Of a stretch of 30,587 nt of DNA, positions 28,378 to 30,587 are shown piece after piece (position 1 is the first letter of the stretch; every line of letters begins with the position of its first letter). The notes beneath the pieces are model-generated. The model made no database searches and had not been told where the DNA came from. It was given only the letters and a program-made list of their open reading frames with translations. Made by a program: the position numbers and the translations under genes. Source of the stretch: Candidatus Giovannonibacteria bacterium RIFCSPLOWO2_01_FULL_46_13 (lineage in GTDB: Bacteria; Patescibacteriota; Minisyncoccia; JACPKW01; UBA11713); contig MFIE01000023.1 in NCBI GenBank assembly GCA_001778785.1, forward strand, positions 2,115 through 32,701, given 5' to 3'.

Positions 28378-28788
28378 CTATTTCACGGGCGGCTTGATGG
28401 ATTTAATCCAAAGCTGGCTTTTATCGTTGGGGTTTCCGTAATTGTAGTTCGCGGTGATTTCCTCGTCCTTCTTAATCGGCTTAATTGCGACAAAATCTAC
28501 AGTTTTGTTTTTATAGTTCTTTTTGTAAGTCGCGTTCGGTTCGTATGAATGATTGTAAATTGAGCCAAACCCTAACGCAATCACGCAATGTTTTTTATTC
28601 TTCCAAAGAAAATAATAGTTAAATAATTTACTTTTTTCCAAAAGGCCCGCTTCATTTTGAAGTTCAATAATCGGGCAAATTTCGATCTCCTCCCCCTTCT
28701 TCAAATTATTCGCCGCGAAAACCCCCAACCCCGCCCTTGGAATTTTCGATTTGGAAATATAAATTTTTTGAGACGTAGAAAGTTTCAT
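28378..28788 (-). CDS. SET-domain protein (136 aa)
   Basis: Minimal SET domain, the fold of protein lysine methyltransferases. Visible: the N-terminal GLGVFAANNLKKGEEIE, the core YNHSYEPNATYKK (the NHS.xPN AdoMet-binding motif) and the C-terminal DEEITANYNYG with the catalytic tyrosine region. Bacterial stand-alone SET proteins are known but rare; the substrate may be a small basic protein. ATG 28788 is chosen; GTG 28815, overlapping the upstream stop, would add nine residues. It is co-directional with the DUF2000 gene. Confidence 0.85.
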   Translation of the reverse strand: MKLSTSQKIYISKSKIPRAGLGVFAANNLKKGEEIEICPIIELQNEAGLLEKSKLFNYYFLWKNKKHCVIALGFGSIYNHSYEPNATYKKNYKNKTVDFVAIKPIKKDEEITANYNYGNPNDKSQLWIKSIKPPVK

Positions 28789-28805
28789 TGTGTAATTAAT
28801 CTTTT

Positions 28806-29228
28806 CTATTTCCACAAGCTAAATTTTTTGGTCAATTTCTTGAGAATTTCATTATCACCGAATACGCCTACACCCAGATATTCGAGCTCGGTTTCACTTT
28901 TGTGATCGAGTGATTTTTGTAACTCTGCGTCGTCGGTGAAATCTATCATTTCCCGGATAAATGCGAGATAAGGAATGTCCAACACTCGGAGCTCCTCTAG
29001 CATTTTTTGCAAAACTTTATTTTCCTTGGTTTTAAAAATTATTATTGGATATTGCGAATTGCGCGGAAAAGAAAAACCGTTTTTGGTCGTAAATTTCTCG
29101 CCGGTATCAAACTCCCCGACGGCGCGACCAAGCCGCGCCGCAATATGGCATGCGGCGTTCATAGTTTGCCACGCCTCGATGTCCGAGCGAAGCACAATCG
29201 CAAACCTTTTTGAGAAATCCTGTGTCAT
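28806..29228 (-). CDS. DUF2000 family protein (140 aa)
   Basis: Resembles DUF2000, a family with a peptidyl-tRNA hydrolase II-like fold and no known activity: RFAIVLRSDIEAWQTMNAACHIAARLG at the N-terminus is the family start, and PYLAFIREMIDFTDD lies in the second half. Length is normal. The start region shows no Shine-Dalgarno and no -10 box at six bases. It lies just upstream of, and in line with, the SET gene. Confidence 0.75.
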   Translation of the reverse strand: MTQDFSKRFAIVLRSDIEAWQTMNAACHIAARLGRAVGEFDTGEKFTTKNGFSFPRNSQYPIIIFKTKENKVLQKMLEELRVLDIPYLAFIREMIDFTDDAELQKSLDHKSETELEYLGVGVFGDNEILKKLTKKFSLWK

Positions 29229-29274
29229 TGCAGCTTATCGCCCAACTTAAAAAACAGATCCAGGGCGTGTTTGT

Positions 29275-29400
29275 TTACTTAATCCCCCGCTTGGCGTTCT
29301 TACCCGCAAGCATGAGCCGCTTGATCTCGAGCCTCTTTTTTGTTTTGTGGGACTTCTTTGATTTTTTGTGCGGCTTTATCCCGGTTGCTCTTTTTGACAT
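29275..29400 (-). CDS. 41-residue basic protein
   Basis: Begins MSKRATGIKPHKKSKKSHKT and ends GKNAKRGIK; about 19 of 41 residues are Lys, Arg or His. It resembles the size and charge of small ribosomal or nucleoid proteins but matches none that I know (not bL34, bL36 or bTHX). It starts 15 bases after the stop of the BaiN-like gene on the same strand, so it is probably co-transcribed. The SET protein two genes on could conceivably modify it. Confidence 0.58.
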   Translation of the reverse strand: MSKRATGIKPHKKSKKSHKTKKRLEIKRLMLAGKNAKRGIK

Positions 29401-29415
29401 AAAATATGTTTGTTA

Positions 29416-30587
29416 TTAATAATGCTTCAGTATACTACTTCCTGCGACAAAACCCGTAGTCCAACAAAGTTGCAAACTATATCCTCCTGATGGGCGGTCA
29501 ATATTAAGCACGTCGCCAACCAGATAGAGGTTCGGGACCAACCGGGACTGCATTGTTTTAAAATTCACCTCTTGGGGCGCAACGCCGCCGGAAGAAACAA
29601 TCGCCTTGTCCGCACCAAGCAATCCCGAAACATGGAGCGGAACCGCTTTCATAAGGGCGACCAGCTCTTTTCGCGACTGAGCGCTCACGCTGTGGTTTGC
29701 CGTCTCGCCGTTAATTTTTGCAATCCCCAAAAGCGCGGAGGCAAGCGAGGCAGGGACTAATTTGCCTAAAACATTTTTAAGCTTCTTATTATTTTCTTTT
29801 GTTAAAAGTTCCTGCAGCTTTTTGCGAAGCGCCCCTAAATCCGTGCTTGGGAACAAATCAAGCTCGATGACCACTTCGCCATATTTTAAAAGCTCGCCGA
29901 TTTCTTTGCTCATGTTCAACACGGTCGGCCCGCTTACCCCGAAATGCGTAAACAAAATCTTCCCCTTGGAACTCGCTTGCTTCTTGCCATTTTGGAATGT
30001 CGTTAACTTTATATCCTTGAGGGTGACCCCGCCCAACTTCTTTGCCCACGCATCCGAAAGCGCAACCGGGACAAGCGCAAAATCATTTTCAATAATGGTA
30101 TGGCCTAGCTTTTTAAGCCAGCGAAATCCTTCTCCGGTCGAACCTGTCTCCGGACGAGACGTACCTCCTACGGCAACCACGCACGATTTTGCGAAGATTT
30201 CTTTTCCTTTCGTTTTAATGACAATCTGCCTTGTGCCTGGATCAAAAGAAAGGCCCGTAACCTCGGCGCCCGTCTCTACTTTTACCCCGCCTTCTTTCAT
30301 ATATTTCACGAGTACATCCCAAACCGATCTTGCGCTGTCGCTAACAGGAAAGATCCTTCCCTCGTTTTCCTCTTTCGTTGCCATCCCCCGTCCGTTAAAA
30401 AATGCGAGCGTGGTTTTAACGCTATACTGCGTAAAGGCAGAAAAAAGAAACTGGTCATTATTTTTATATTTCGAGAGCATCGTCCGCACCTCAACCTTAT
30501 TGTTCGTGACGTTGCAGCGTCCCCCGCCAGTAATGAGAAGTTTTTTACCAAGCGAGGCATTCTTTTCAAGCAGCAAAACCGAACGCC
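29416..30587 (-). CDS. BaiN/HI0933-type FAD-dependent oxidoreductase (cut at the N-terminus)
   Basis: Flavoprotein of the HI0933/BaiN (YhiN) family. The first codons, with the FAD-binding GGGxxG, lie beyond base 30587; the visible part begins RSVLLLEKNASLGKKLLITG, followed by GGGRCNVTN, the family hallmark. Further signs are the second FAD contact CVVAVGGTSRPETGSTGEGF and, at the end, LYLVGDVLNIDRPSGGYSLQ. About 390 residues are visible; full members have about 400-420. The physiological substrate of this family is generally unknown. The TTG at 30576 is internal, not the start. Confidence 0.92.
   Translation of the reverse strand, partial: RSVLLLEKNASLGKKLLITGGGRCNVTNNKVEVRTMLSKYKNNDQFLFSAFTQYSVKTTLAFFNGRGMATKEENEGRIFPVSDSARSVWDVLVKYMKEGGVKVETGAEVTGLSFDPGTRQIVIKTKGKEIFAKSCVVAVGGTSRPETGSTGEGFRWLKKLGHTIIENDFALVPVALSDAWAKKLGGVTLKDIKLTTFQNGKKQASSKGKILFTHFGVSGPTVLNMSKEIGELLKYGEVVIELDLFPSTDLGALRKKLQELLTKENNKKLKNVLGKLVPASLASALLGIAKINGETANHSVSAQSRKELVALMKAVPLHVSGLLGADKAIVSSGGVAPQEVNFKTMQSRLVPNLYLVGDVLNIDRPSGGYSLQLCWTTGFVAGSSILKHY

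Noticed and set aside
1..30587. Resemblance of the first and last bases (AAGTTTTTTTACCAAG versus AAGTTTTTTACCAAG)
   Set aside because: Both encode Lys-Leu-type stretches of different proteins (LVKKLL in the ATPase, LGKKLLI in the flavoprotein). It is coincidence, not a terminal repeat.

Overview
This 30.6 kb window looks like part of a chromosome from a streamlined, ultra-small bacterium of the Candidate Phyla Radiation (Patescibacteria), most likely a parcubacterium. That placement is an inference. It rests on very small tightly packed genes, many short lineage-specific proteins, secreted proteins built from an Ig-like domain plus a Pro/Thr linker, a transmembrane-only MgtE, and an in-frame palindrome that encodes the peptide LPAGRQ. 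No rRNA, tRNA, CRISPR array, transposase or phage structural gene was seen. Genes at both window edges are cut: a P-type ATPase at the left and a BaiN-type flavoprotein at the right.

Layout. 1-936: N-terminal third of a P2-type cation ATPase. 1-2.2 kb: two small plus-strand genes with leaders and terminators. 6824 down to 2221: a compact minus-strand redox and metal block (YHS protein, NADH-dehydrogenase-like flavoprotein, DoxX, Cys-rich peptide, His-rich membrane protein, CcdA, MgtE-like transporter, ATP-cone protein). 6.9-11.1 kb: a histidine-box membrane protein, a CPA2 antiporter, a tandem FtsK-gamma-like protein, a DUF167 protein and an AbrB/Doc toxin-antitoxin pair. 12.2-14.9 kb: an A+T-rich restriction-modification island (N4-cytosine-type methyltransferase, MvaI/BcnI-like nuclease, an Abi-like helical protein, a 33-residue Cys-rich peptide). 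15.0-17.4 kb: a run of small hypothetical genes, including two DUF1328-like membrane proteins. 17.5-19.0 kb: a PIF1-like helicase. 19.4-23.4 kb: an envelope module (peptidoglycan-binding protein, lamin-tail protein, lytic transglycosylase). 23.5-30.6 kb: a class IV aminotransferase, small hypothetical genes, a DMT transporter half, an ABC-F ATPase, a SET-domain protein, a DUF2000 protein, a 41-residue basic protein and the BaiN flavoprotein.

The most striking signal is a two-class gene grammar. Class A genes, mostly conserved families, have no Shine-Dalgarno sequence. Instead a -10 box (TATAAT, TAGAAT or TAATAT) lies exactly six bases before the ATG, so the transcript should start at or next to the start codon (leaderless). 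Twelve genes follow this rule, and it also supports two genes shorter than 60 codons (22 and 58 residues). Class B genes are nearly all small lineage-specific proteins plus the lytic transglycosylase. Each class B unit has a -35 TTGnnn, a 16-17 bp spacer, usually an extended -10 (TGn), a strong AGGAGG-type ribosome site and its own hairpin terminator. Two of these terminators are identical over 50 bp.

Functional picture (inference): the 2.2-6.8 kb block may run envelope thiol/redox chemistry and metal handling. The 19.7-23.4 kb module acts on the cell wall and surface. The restriction-modification island and the toxin-antitoxin pair are defence or addiction modules. The class B units look like independently controlled, mobile or fast-evolving accessory genes.
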